From positions 16,166,341 through 16,230,340 of the forward strand of contig NC_049912.1 of the NCBI RefSeq assembly GCF_001411555.2: a DNA stretch of 64,000 nt, written 5' to 3'. The position numbers and the translations under genes are program-made. Source of the DNA: Juglans regia (taxonomy: Eukaryota > Streptophyta > Magnoliopsida > Fagales > Juglandaceae). Below the pieces are notes generated by a model. That model did not search any database. It was given only the letters and a program-made list of their open reading frames with translations, and had not been told where the DNA came from. Within the stretch, counting starts at the first letter, position 1. Each line of letters begins with the position of its first letter. This document shows, one piece after another, positions 23,474 through 34,070 of the stretch.

Positions 23474-24010
23474 GTGATTAGTGTGATTTTCAAGAAAAAT
23501 CCAAAGAACTTAATGAGTCTCCAATTAGTTAAATTCACATTGATCGGGTTGTCATCTTATTGGCTCGTTTTCGGAAAAACATGTCATCTACCCGTGGAGC
23601 TAGAACATAGAGCCTATTGGATTACGAGGACACTGAACTTTGATTTACAAGCGACTGGCGAGAAACGAATTATGTTGGATGAGTTCAGCAATGATGCTTA
23701 TGAGAATACTCAAATTTACAAAGATAAAACTAAAAGATGGCATGATAAGTATATTCTCATAAGTGAATTCGAAGTCGGGCAGAGAGTTTTATTATTTAAC
23801 TCAAGACTTCGACTCGTCTCAGGAAAGCTAGGCTCTCGGTGGTTGGGACTGTTTGTAGTGACACGTGTCTTTCCTTATAGGGCAGTTGAAGTCCATCACT
23901 AGACAAAAGGGACATTTAAAATAAAATGATAGAGATTAAAACCCTATGTGGATGGAGACTTTAACTCGGAAAAGTGTTCCATCGATCTCGCCAGTGATAA
24001 ATGATGAGAA
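23474..24010 (+). pseudogene. Athila-type gypsy integrase C-terminus
   Basis: The frame reads FGKTCHLPVELEHRAYWI, LNFDLQATGEKR, YKDKTKRWHDKYI and VLLFNSRLRLVSGKLGSRW, the end of integrase in Athila-lineage gypsy elements. It stops at 23900 and continues degraded for about 100 bp (RLKPYVDGDF-like). The ATG at 23474 is in unrelated sequence; the homology begins near 23545. Everything upstream in pol is missing. ACAATGTGAT...TTTTGG at 24207-24230 resembles the purine-rich zone after Athila pol. Confidence 0.8.
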
Positions 24011-24255
24011 GATAATGTCTAACTAGAGATTTTAAATAAAGCACTTTTAGAGGTACGAAGAGGCCGGGGAGATCTCCAAGTGTTACATAGCTACACCTTC
24101 AATGAAAATATTCAATTGAAAAAAAAAATAACAAAAATCAGGGAACTATCTCTTACATTCTCTCAATCTCTTCTTTAGTTTGTTTTTCTCTTTCCCATTG
24201 AGAACAATGTGATATTTAAATTTTGGAAAAAATGAAATTCTTTTATTTATTTCAA

Positions 24256-24299
<44 letters not shown>

Positions 24300-25439
24300 A
24301 AACAATATGGTTTGATGAATAACAAGCCTATGATAAGAATATGATTGAAATTGATTATAATTTTTAGGAAAAATTCCCATTGCTTAAGTCTATTTGTTAA
24401 TTATTTACTTAATCTTACTTAATTTGATATTTTCTATATTCACTGAATGTTTATCATGATCATTAATTGTTTTGCATACCTAGAGAATTTTTATGTGAAT
24501 TTTGTGAATTTATATGGTCTCAACTTACTCTAGAACTTGTTGATTACACTCGAGGTGAAATCATAGACAAAATATTATTGGGGAAATGATTAAGACATTA
24601 TTTAGACCGATTGAACCTTCCAAGCTTACCTATTTATTATCTTTATCCCTAGTCACCCTTTTGAGTTTTATTGAATTATATTTTGGCCTTGTATTTTTTT
24701 TTTCTTGTAAACCTAATATTCCCTACCCTATTTGAGCTTAAACACTGATTTCCTTACCTTTCAAGAAAACTAATTTTACACAAAGTCACAGACTCACAAG
24801 TGCATGAAAAACAAGAGAGATAGAAGGTCTACAAGTAAAGTTAATTATAGCCATATTATCAAAATCATAAGTTTGGGAGTGTGAAAAGTCAACTCATCTA
24901 CTATGTGGCCGACAATATAAGGCTGACGAGAGTCATCCACAAAGGCAATCGAAAAGGTATAGTTTTATTAAAAAAAAAAAAAAAAAACTTCGACCTGCCG
25001 AATAGAGGGTAAAGAGAGAGATCCTTGAAAGTACAATAAAGAGATGTATGTTGAGAGATTCACAAAATTGAGAAGAGATATTTGTGTTGGAAGTGAGGAT
25101 GTTTTTTCTTCAAACTTAAGTTCTCTTGTTTTGTTTGAATCTTATCTTTTCTTGGTAGCCATCACCCTAGCCTTACATTACAAGCTTAATAAAGACCTAT
25201 TGATCCTTGGTGATAGTTTCTATTCTACTTTAGTGGAGAGTGATTTTAAAAGTAAGCCTATGGAGTGTTTAGAGATCTATTATTTATTTACTTGTTTGCA
25301 TAAAACTATCCGTAGAGTTAATGATGAAGTGAGAATGATAGGTATGCAAGAATGTGAGGGTGGATAGCGGTGGAATTGAGTTTTAAATTAACTTTTGAAC
25401 TTGATTGATCTTGAATAATTCCTTTAAATTATAAACTTT
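24011..25439. other. non-coding Athila 3' region, with one unrecognised ORF
   Basis: AT-rich. It holds a (TAA)n microsatellite (24255-24291) and a poly-A run (24968-24987). A 107-codon plus-strand ORF at 25044-25367 (MYVERFTKLRRDICVG...) has no recognisable domain, no start context and no homologous neighbour; it could be a relic of the Athila 3' region or chance. I do not call it a gene. Confidence 0.45.
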
Positions 25440-25757
25440 AGGTAATCTTTAGGTATTGGTGCCGTTTACATTAATTGGAGATTTGCAGCGAACAACAGCG
25501 TCGGCATTAGATTTTGACATTTTACGGCGGTTTATATCGCCGTTACTATCTTTAAAATCGCTGGAAAAATAAAAATAATATTTACGGCGAATCTTTTCGC
25601 CGCAAAATAATTTAAAATCGCTGCAAAAAAGGAAAAAAAAAAGTCATGGGCTGGAAGCCGCGTCGACCAAGAAGTCACCGTGACACATGACTTATTGCGG
25701 CGATATTAATTCCAACAGACCAAATATCGCCGCAACTGAGCCAATTTCTTGTAGTGA
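25440..25757. mobile_element. CACTA-type transposon end, non-autonomous fragment
   Basis: The right edge reads TTTCTTGTAGTG at 25746-25757, the reverse complement of CACTACAAGAAA, the hallmark terminus of plant CACTA (En/Spm) elements. Inside are many subterminal repeats built on GGCGA/TCGCCG: TTTACGGCGGTTTATATCGCCG, TTTACGGCGAATC, TTTCGCCGCAAAA. A dyad GCGGCGATAT...ATATCGCCGC lies at 25697-25733. No matching CACTACAAG end is found to the left, so it is truncated or decayed there. Confidence 0.7.
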
Positions 25758-27175
25758 AACTTCAAAATAAAAATAATATTTAAATAAAATTTTATCTCTC
25801 ATTTATCAAAACTCAATAAAACATATTCAGGGCTGTAGGAGTTGCTCTCATACTTTCAAACCATCTTTACATCAAAACGTATTAGAACCGCTGCTTAACA
25901 TCCCACACAACATATACCACATTTATTTTATGTTTTGATAGCAATTATATGATGTATAAATTATGAGTAGAACAATTTAATTAATTTAATATGAATAAAA
26001 TTAAAAAAAAAAATTAAAACTGAGATAAGTTGTTCAGAGTTATTTGAGTGCATAGCGAATCTCTCCATTTCTGAGTTATGTTCATTGAGGAGACTAGCCA
26101 TTATTACTATCACGTGGAGCAACAGTGGCACTGAACCGCTGGTTAGGGCTCAGAGAAAATAATATACAGCAAACGAAAGGTACCAAGATCCTTTTTTTTT
26201 TTTTTTTTTTTTTTTCTTAAGGGGTCAGTTTTAAACTTCCAGAATAAATCACTGTCTTGAAATGATTTATTTTATTATTTTTAATCATATAATATATATT
26301 AAGTTATTTTATATTTAATTAATTGAAATAAAAATTCTTTAAATTACACCCCAATGACACCATCAGTCGATGCTATTATAGATTATAGATTTACGACCAA
26401 TAATAAATTTCTTTTTCTTGTTATTCTTTTCATTGATTTTGAAATTAATTTATCAGATTCTCTATGATGAAAAGTTCCAATTTGACACTTTTATTTTGAG
26501 AAATGGGCTGTAAAAAACTTCAAATATAGGAAGGACATTTCACTGGTCAAGTCGTATGAAGAATTCTAGAAAACTGCCTTCCTTTTGAATTTTCTAGTTC
26601 GTTTTTTTACTTGCTCTCGCATTCTATTTCAAAATAATAATAAAAAATCTGTTAATTCTAAAATTCAATTATAGCTTGTATAATTCCCAAATTTAGTTTT
26701 TCTCAAAATTATTTAATTCGAATTTTTTGTGTAATTGATAATATTGAGAATTTTTTAATTAAATAAATTTAGAAAAATAAATTTAAGAAATTTCTATTTA
26801 AATATGTTTGGAGATTTTTCATTTAATAATTGATAAATGATAATAGAAAATGTATTCATCAATATTAATCAATCATTAAAAATACTTTCAATTATTGATG
26901 AAATTCATCATTTCTTTAAATCCCCACAAAAATTTAAAACATATCTTACAATTGTACCAACACACTTTTAACAAAGAAAAATGATGAACACATATTACTT
27001 TTCAAAACACTTTATATAACAATGTTTTAAAAGGATGAGTATTTTTGTAAAAGACCTTATAAATATAACAACATTTTACAAAAATACTTTATTTTACATG
27101 TGTTGCGAAATGTATTGTGAAATATATTGTATGGCCATTTCATTAGCCAAGCATGCCTCTCTCCCCTTGAGATTG
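25758..27175. other. AT-rich intergenic DNA, nothing recognised
   Basis: Low-complexity AT-rich sequence with a poly-T run near 26191-26217. No frame, repeat boundary or RNA gene could be supported. Confidence 0.5.
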
Positions 27176-27650
27176 TCAAAGATAGATGTTACCTAGTTCT
27201 AGTCTTTGGTTTCTGGCATGGGTGATGGGGCTTCGAAGGGAATATTTCCCCTTTCCCTTCTTTGGGTCAGGCTTGTGCCTGTAATGTCCCAAGGCCCAGG
27301 AATCAAAATAATCGGACCTAGACCACAGTCTTGGGAAGAAGGCCTTGACCAGCATGAGCAACGACACATCCCTATCCAAGTAATGGGTAAAAGGCCGTGA
27401 CGCATAAAATGCGCTGGCATGGAGCATGAGCAAGACTGAGCTGACAAGACTCCAACAGGGTGGACTAAGTAGCGTAAAACTGACAAATAAAGGGGGATTA
27501 TTCGGTACGCACCCTGAGCTCTCTATTTTCTCTTTGGTTCTCCTACCGAAACCCATAACTGACTTGAACATTCGAGGTGTCCAAACACACCCAACCACTT
27601 GATTTGACTTCTTTTACAAGATCAAGGCATCGTTAGAAACTGGTGATTAC
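27176..27650 (+). repeat. probable gypsy LTR remnant
   Basis: AAACCCATAACTGACTTGAACATTCGAGGTGTCC at 27550-27583 resembles the CTGACTTGAGCGTCGGAG motif near the end of many plant gypsy LTRs. Upstream are G/C-richer spacer sequences. The 140-codon ORF on the opposite strand covers the same bases and has no domain. No boundaries or duplication seen. 27651-28199, to the right, holds nothing I recognise. Confidence 0.4.
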
Positions 27651-28204
27651 GAAACTCCCCTTAACAAGACTTACCTATGAAGTTATTTGTTTTTATTGTT
27701 TAAATTACTAAAGAAATGGAGTTTGAAATTTAACTTGTAATCTTAGTTGGAGTCGGAGAGTCTGAAATTTGTAGCCATGAGTGATGCCACCGTCTTACAA
27801 GCAACACCTCACTATCTCTTTCCTCTTCTTTATACAATTACACTTCACAAACAAAAAATGGCATTGTTGCTGCTATTTCCCTCTCACAATGACTACCCCT
27901 CAACAAACACTTTTAATAAAAAACAACAAGAAGTACGATCAGGTGGTTGAATTAGGCATAACTTGGGATGTTGAGATGAAATACAAAAAGAGTAATACAA
28001 AGTACAAACCTTAAATAAACAAACTTCATACAAGTCATTTGTCAAAAAGTGGATCTCACCAATAAATAATAGTTTTTTTACACTTTGTTTTAAGTGGGAT
28101 CCACGTTTTTACAAGAGCTTATGTAAGAAGACTTGTTTGTTTGAGACTTATACAAATCATTTTTCATACAAAAATGATACATTCGTACAACTAAATATAC
28201 TTGG

Positions 28205-28626
28205 TGGAATGGTTATTTGGGCCCTAGAAGATGTAAGCCTTTGTAATAGAAAGCCTAAGCCCAAGGCTTAGCGAATCAAGTCCAATAATCAAGTAGGGTT
28301 GCAAGGCCCAGTATTCAACCAACAGGCACATGAGGGATAAGGTGATAAGGAGATAATGCCTTCACCGTTACAAGGAAGGTTATCTTATCAGATCATTTGA
28401 AATAATAAGGGATCAACTTGGCGGATAGTCTATTCCTAGTACTCATCATCGAATTCTTGTGTTTATAATTAACACCCAAAGGTAATGCGTAACATCCATT
28501 CATAAATACAGTTCATTATCGCTTTCCTAACTTAGGCATCAGAAGTCCTCTAGGCACACCGTGCCACCATCTTTTTTGTTGCAGGTCACACGTGTGCTTC
28601 GAGGTGTGTAGAACACGTCCCGAACA
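28205..28626 (+). repeat. 5' LTR of Tat-1
   Basis: 422 bp, TGGAATGG...CCCGAACA. It matches the 3' LTR block by block (CACATGAGGGATAAGGTGATA, AAGGTTATCTTATCAG, GGTAATGC). Confidence 0.88.
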
Positions 28627-28627
28627 G

Positions 28628-28646
28628 TGGCGCCATTTGTAGGATC
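28628..28646 (+). promoter_or_regulatory. primer binding site of Tat-1
   Basis: TGGCGCCATTTGTAGGATC begins one base after the LTR. It resembles the TGGCGCCGTCTGTGGGA-type sites common in plant Tat elements; the tRNA identity is not certain. Confidence 0.75.
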
Positions 28647-28678
28647 TTTCTCCTCATAGACTTCAGCGTGATTTCCAC

Positions 28679-29281
28679 ATGCCAACTACCACGCGATCCC
28701 AAACAACTCGCAACCAAGATATGATGTCGACAGACATGGAGGCGAAGTTGGCGGATACCGAAGAGAAGTTGAGAAAGAAGATGGCAATGGTGGAAGAATT
28801 GAGGAAAGAGAATGATAAGTTGAAGCACCAAAACAATGCAACACCACCAAACCACAATGAGCAAACGGAAGGAGATGCACATAGCGTCGGGGCTACGAAT
28901 GCTGAAGAATTAGAGAGGAAGAGACTGCATAAAGAATTGCATACCCTCATAGATAAATAAGAGGAGATGGCAAAGAAAATGGGAGGGATAGGCCATCAAG
29001 ACAAGCCACAAAAAAGGCACTCAACCCAATGGGACCAAGGCCTCCGGCTCATCCAGAATAGCCTAAATGTACAAAGGAAGGAGGGCACCTCGAGGAAAGA
29101 AGCACACCCATCCAGGAGGGGGCAACTTTTTTGCAGGTATCATCAATCGGATACCCACTGGACAGAAGATTGCACGACCATGAAGAAAACGGTGACTGAA
29201 CCAGTAGAAAGTGGAAAAGCTCAAACGAATGCTCGCCGAACACGTGAAGCCAAGAAGGGAATAAGAGCGGGGGCGCATTTC
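28679..29281 (+). pseudogene. Tat-1 gag, internally deleted
   Basis: The ATG at 28679 opens MPTTTRSQTTRNQ, then a heptad-type coiled coil rich in Glu and Lys (about residues 20-50: MEAKLADTEEKLRKKMAMVE). The frame stops at 28960 and continues from 28967, ending with FCRYHQSDTHWTEDC, the Cys/His motif at the end of Tat gag. The usual central gag domain is too short, suggesting an internal deletion. Gag would build the particle. Confidence 0.78.
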
Positions 29282-29820
29282 TAGACGAAGTAATAGCCAC
29301 AAACAACGGAGACAAGGAAGAGAGGATGGGCATGACGCCTTCCACAATAACCGCGATCAAGACCATACCCCTTTAGGAGAAATTCGCACCATTGTAGGAG
29401 AATTTGCTAGAAGGGGTACAACAGCATCCAGCAAGAGAATGCATGCCTGAAAAAGCAAGGTACCAGGAAGAATACATGGCAGATAGGCCATACAAACACC
29501 TCAGGCTTAGCACCAGACTTGTCATCTCTTTTGGAGACGAAGATTGCGAAGGCATTCAACAATGGGAGTTCGACTGACATCTTATTTCGGGAGGCTTTTG
29601 CCAAGATGAGCATTGATCCCAATAGACTGCGACCTGCACCAATCCCCCTTAGGGGATTCTTCAGTGACAACAATGACTAATTTCTTGGTAGTCAAGGCAC
29701 CGTCACCTTATAATGCCATATTGGGGCGACCAACTCTAAATGGCCTAAAGGTCGTCATCTCGACGTACCACTTGAAGATGAAATTCTCAACGGAGGTAGG
29801 GGTAGGAGAAGTCTAAGGAG
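29282..29820 (+). pseudogene. Tat-1 retropepsin, catalytic Asp lost
   Basis: Pieces in shifting frames read [29 protein letters not shown] and [18 protein letters not shown], the Tat aspartic protease. In this lineage the active-site motif is DNGSS; here the first residue is Asn (AAC). Frameshifts near 29665 and a stop at 29814 also break it. Confidence 0.78.
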
Positions 29821-31480
29821 AATAGGTTTTGGCACGGGAATGCTACATGTAAGAACTCAAGATAGGGGCATCTGACATATGCATTATTGAAAGGAACTTG
29901 GAAGATAAACCCCCGCCTCTGCCACCCACCCTATTTGACTAGGAAGTGGAAGCAAGGGATGAGGGCAATTCAAAACAAGAGGAGGCAAATGGGCCTTTAG
30001 TGATGATAACGCTAAACCCAGACCGGCCAAGCGCCACAACACGTATGGGAAAACTACTTCCCTTGAATTTCAGGGAAGCTCTAAAATAGCTATTGATCGA
30101 GCACAAGGACGTCTTTACCTGGAGCCATGAAGATATGTCGGGGATTGACAATGCAATTATAGAGCACATATTGTGTTGATCCAAAGGCAAAGAAAGTTCG
30201 GTAGAAAAGGAGGACACTTAGCACAGAGAAGTGTGAGGTTATAGTCGAAGAGATAGATCGCCTCCAAGCTGTGGGATTCATTAGGGAGGCCTATTACCCC
30301 GAGTGGTTGTCCAACTTTGTGTTGGTTAAAAAGGGGAGTGGAAAATGGAGGATGTGTATAAACTTCATCGATTGAAGGTACAACCTTCATCGATGGAGGA
30401 TGTGTCGCCCAAATGACAGCTTTCCTGCTACCACGAATCGATGCAATCGTTGACGCCACAGTGAGGCATTGTATCCTAAGCTTTATGGATGCCTATTAAA
30501 GGTACAACCAAATCCGCATGTATTAAGCAGATGAGGAGAAGACAACATTCGTTACTAACATACGGCTCTATTATTACCGAGTCATGCCTTTCGGATTGGA
30601 GAATGCCAGGGCATCCTATCAAAGGCTGGTCAACCGAATGTTTAAAAAGCAGATTGGGTGGACCATGGAAGTATATGTAGACGACCTGCTAGTATAGAGC
30701 AAAGAATCCACCCAACACCTGACAGATCTAAGACAATCTTTCGCGATACTTCGCAAGTATAGGATGAAATTGAACCCCGCAAAGTATGCTTTCGAGGTAG
30801 ATTCGGGGAAATTCTTCGGCTCCATTGTCTCTGAAAGAGCCATAGAGGCAAGTACTAAGAAGATTAGTGCCATCCTAGATATGCAGCCACCGTAAAATAA
30901 AAATGAGATCCAACGGCTGGCAAGTAGAGTGGCAGCTTTGAACAGGTTCGTGTCTAGGTCCACAGATAAGTGCCTACCCTTCTTCAGGGTCCTACAAAAG
31001 GTACACTCATGGAATGAAAAATGTGATAAAGATTTTTAGGAGTTAAAGCAATACTTGTATTGCTCACCCTATTGAAGTAGCCTAACTAGGGAGACACTCT
31101 ATACGTGTACTTGGTGGAATCCCCCAAGTCATCTCTGCAATTCTAGTTAAGGAAGAAGGGATAATGTAGGCGCTGATATACTAACGACCCTCACATTGAA
31201 GGGCGTAGAGGTTAGTTACCTATAAATGGAAATGCCGGCATTCACTTTAGTAATAGCCACCCGGAGATTGTGGCCATATTTCAAGCTCACCCCATAAAAT
31301 TGTTAATGGAAAACCCTTTCAGGAAGATACTGTAGAAGCCAAGTAGTTCATACAGACTAGTCAGTTGATCGATCGAGCTCAGTGAGTTTGACATCGACTA
31401 TTTTCCAAGGGGTACAATAAGAAGGCAAGCCTTAGTGAACTTCGTGGTTGAGTTCACGGGCTTTCCCCCAAGAAATAGGT
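29821..31480 (+). pseudogene. Tat-1 reverse transcriptase and first RNase H, broken
   Basis: Fragments: AYYPEWLSNFVLVKKGSGKWRMC (near 30290-30360), YYRVMPFGLENARASYQRLV, MEVYVDDLLV with the catalytic YVDD intact at 30674-30685, YRMKLNPAKYAFEV, VAALNRFVSRSTDKCLPFF. RNase H I (31060-31480) is badly degraded. The region around 30360-30420 shows a short local duplication (CTTCATCGATTGAAGG / CTTCATCGATGGAGG) that disrupts the fingers. Confidence 0.82.
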
Positions 31481-31752
31481 GCCACCCTCCTTGGAAAACT
31501 ATGTCTGGTTTTTATTAACTGATCCACCTACCAAGCAGGAGGAGGAATACAAGTCTACATCGTCGACTGGAAAGGAGAAGAATATCACTACATGGCGACC
31601 CTCACATTCAACACTACCAATAACGAAGCCGAGAATGAGGCTCTTATAGCAGGCTTTTCTATCACAAGAGCCTTGGGAGCCACCAACCTCAAGGTGAAGG
31701 CAAATTCCCAAATAGTGGTTAACCAGGTAACAAGAACATACGCCACTGGGAG
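31481..31752 (+). pseudogene. Tat-1 archaeal-type RNase H (aRNH)
   Basis: At 31590-31730 the frame gives FNTTNNEAENEALIAGF, then LGATNLKVKANSQIVVNQV. This second, archaeal-like RNase H between RNase H I and integrase is diagnostic of the Tat lineage. Its start is frame-shifted, and the expected Asp in the SDSQ-type motif reads Asn (KANSQ). Confidence 0.8.
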
Positions 31753-33060
31753 GTGCAAAAGAGAGTGAATGAAATTCCAGCAATTGGGCCAGAAGTGTAC
31801 AAGATAAGGCCCACAGAGCCAAAGTGGGCCAGGGAGGTAGCTGAGTACTTGGACATCGAGAAGCTCTCGAAGGAGAAAGAAGAGGCGAAGAAAATCAAAA
31901 GGAGGGTGGTGCGGTTTGTCAAGATTGATGGGATCCTATACAAGAAAGGATTTGCCACCCCATTGTTGAGATGTATCTCATCCCAAGAAGTGCAGTATGT
32001 CTTGGCAGAGTTCCATGAAGGGGTTTGTGGCAACCACTAGAGCGGAAAGAATTTGGCTAGGAAGATCGTAAGGGCGGGGTACTATTGGCCCAACACTTTG
32101 AGGGACGCCAAGGAATTTGTAAGGAAGTGCTCCAAATGCCAGATCTATGCCCCCATACCACATTGCCCTCCCAAGTGGCTAACTTCTATCACTGTCCCAT
32201 GGTTGTTTGCGCAATGAGGAGTTAATCTAGTGGGACCTTTCCCGTCGGGAAAGGGTGGACTGAAATATATGATTGTCTCCATAGTTTATTTTACAGAATG
32301 GGCAGAGGCTGAACCTTTGGCAACTATCAATACAAGAAGCATTACAAAGTTCTTGCGGAAACATATTATCTGCCGAGTTGGAATTCCTCCAAGAAAAATC
32401 TTGAACAACGGGAAGCAGTTTGATTCAGAATATTACAGAGAATAATGCAAAGAGTTGAGAATTCAAGCCAAGTATTTGTTCCCTGGACACCACTAGGCCA
32501 ATAGACAGGCGAAGGCGACGAACAAATCCCTACTTGGGATTTTAAAGAAGAAATTCACGAACAAGAAAAGAGAATTGGCAGAAGAACTCTTAGGGGTGTT
32601 GTGGGCCTACAAGACCACTCTAAAGACCCCCACGAGTGAAACCACATTCACTTTGGCCTTTGGGAGCAAGTCTGTCACCCCAGTGGAAGTTGTCTTGCCT
32701 AGATATCGTACCCATTACTTCAACCAGTCTCAAAACGATAGGGCTTTGGAGGAGTACCTCGACATTTTGGAAGAGGAAATGGAAGAAGCCAAGGTTCAAA
32801 ATATCCCCAACAAGAGAAAAACAGAGCATTACTTTAACAAACGAGTCAAGTCCAGGACCTTTAAGGTATGTGATTTGGTACTAGGAGAAACATGGGTGAC
32901 AACCTAGGACAAAGGGAAGCTCAGCCCCCGATGAGAAATACCATATGTAGTGACCACCAACCATCGGCCATGATCATACCACCTCAAGGATAGTGGGGGA
33001 GAGGAGCTGCAACATCCCTGGAGTGCTGAGCATCTCAAGAAGTTTTATCCTTTATATTAT
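31753..33060 (+). pseudogene. Tat-1 integrase, catalytic triad lost
   Basis: It contains KIDGILYKKGF, the zinc finger (HEGVCGNH...CSKCQ), the core and the C-terminal part LGVLWAYKTTLKTPTSETTF and EYLDILEEEMEEAK. All three catalytic acids appear changed: GVNLVGPF for the first Asp, LNNGKQF for the second and QAKATNK for the Glu. Stops at about 32038, 32217, 32443, 32494 and 32906. The product would have joined the DNA copy to the chromosome. Confidence 0.85.
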
Positions 33061-34070
33061 AGATGTACTTAATAAATTATTATCAATAAAGGCAGTTATT
33101 TTCTTAATTCGTGTGTATCATCTCGGTGAAAGGGGTGCGGAGGTCAAAAGACCCTATGACCTCTCTTAAACTATCAAAGTCGAGTCCAAAGACTCGAGGT
33201 GGAATGTGCGTGGAGGTCAAAAGACCCCACGACCATTAATTACTTCCCAATAATGCGAAAGGAGAGCTAAAGTAAGAACCAAAGCAACAAATGGAAATGC
33301 ACAGCCAGACCACAAACAAATGATCATCTATCACAGGAAAGCCAGTTTGTCGAACACATTGTCCAAATATACCAAAATAAAAAGAAAAGACAAAAATATA
33401 TCACAATTTTCTTATGAATTGGGAGCTCTCGAGGCCTCAATGGGGAGGGCATGGGCAAGAAGGCGCTAGGCATGGTATGGTATGGCGCCCCAAAGCGTCC
33501 ACAAACAGGCACAAAATCTTGTCAAGTTTGAAGGATTCAAGATCTAGCTACCTCAAGTCTGTCCGAGGGTGCGCTAGCAGATGCGATCCTAACCGAGCAA
33601 TAGCAGCCCCATATCCATATCAAAAGGCTCGATCGCGAACAGCCCTAGCCACCATCAACTACAGAGACAAGAGAACCTATTCATTTCTCGAAGCCACCTC
33701 TGATTCTAGCTCTAACAATTGCTTCCCCTACTCCTTCACTTTCACATCTAGGTGCAGTAAAGAGTTGTTTAATTTATCCTGATTGGCATCCACCTACTCT
33801 CTGTCCATTTTGTAGGCAGTGTGCCCGTTGTGCAGCTCCTCATAAGATCCCCTCGCCTCCGAAAGCTCAAGGCCAAGCTGCCTATAGGTTTCCTTCGAAG
33901 AGATCAATGTCTGGGAGAGCTCCGAGCATCGTTGTTCAGTGCCAAACAACCTTGTTGAGAAGAGTTTAACTCTTTGCTCACACGGGACAATTGGTCGCAG
34001 ATGGAATCCTGCTCATACTCCACCAATTGCAATGCAAAGTTATTACGAGCATTGATGGACTTGGCATGAA
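33061..34070. other. Tat-1 spacer between pol and the antisense ORF
   Basis: Non-coding. AGGTCAAAAGACCC occurs twice (33141-33154 and 33212-33225), part of a ~70-bp imperfect duplication. The ORFs here are not supported by any domain. Position and length suit the variable 3' region of Tat elements. Confidence 0.55.

Noticed and set aside
25044..25367. 107-codon plus-strand ORF
   Set aside because: No recognisable domain or gene context; it lies in the non-coding 3' region after an Athila remnant, so chance is likely.
27176..27598. 140-codon minus-strand ORF
   Set aside because: No domain, and it overlaps sequence that resembles a plant gypsy LTR end on the other strand.
28586..28950. Minus-strand ORFs over Tat-1 gag
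   Set aside because: They are shadows of the plus-strand gag coiled coil, which has clear lineage context.
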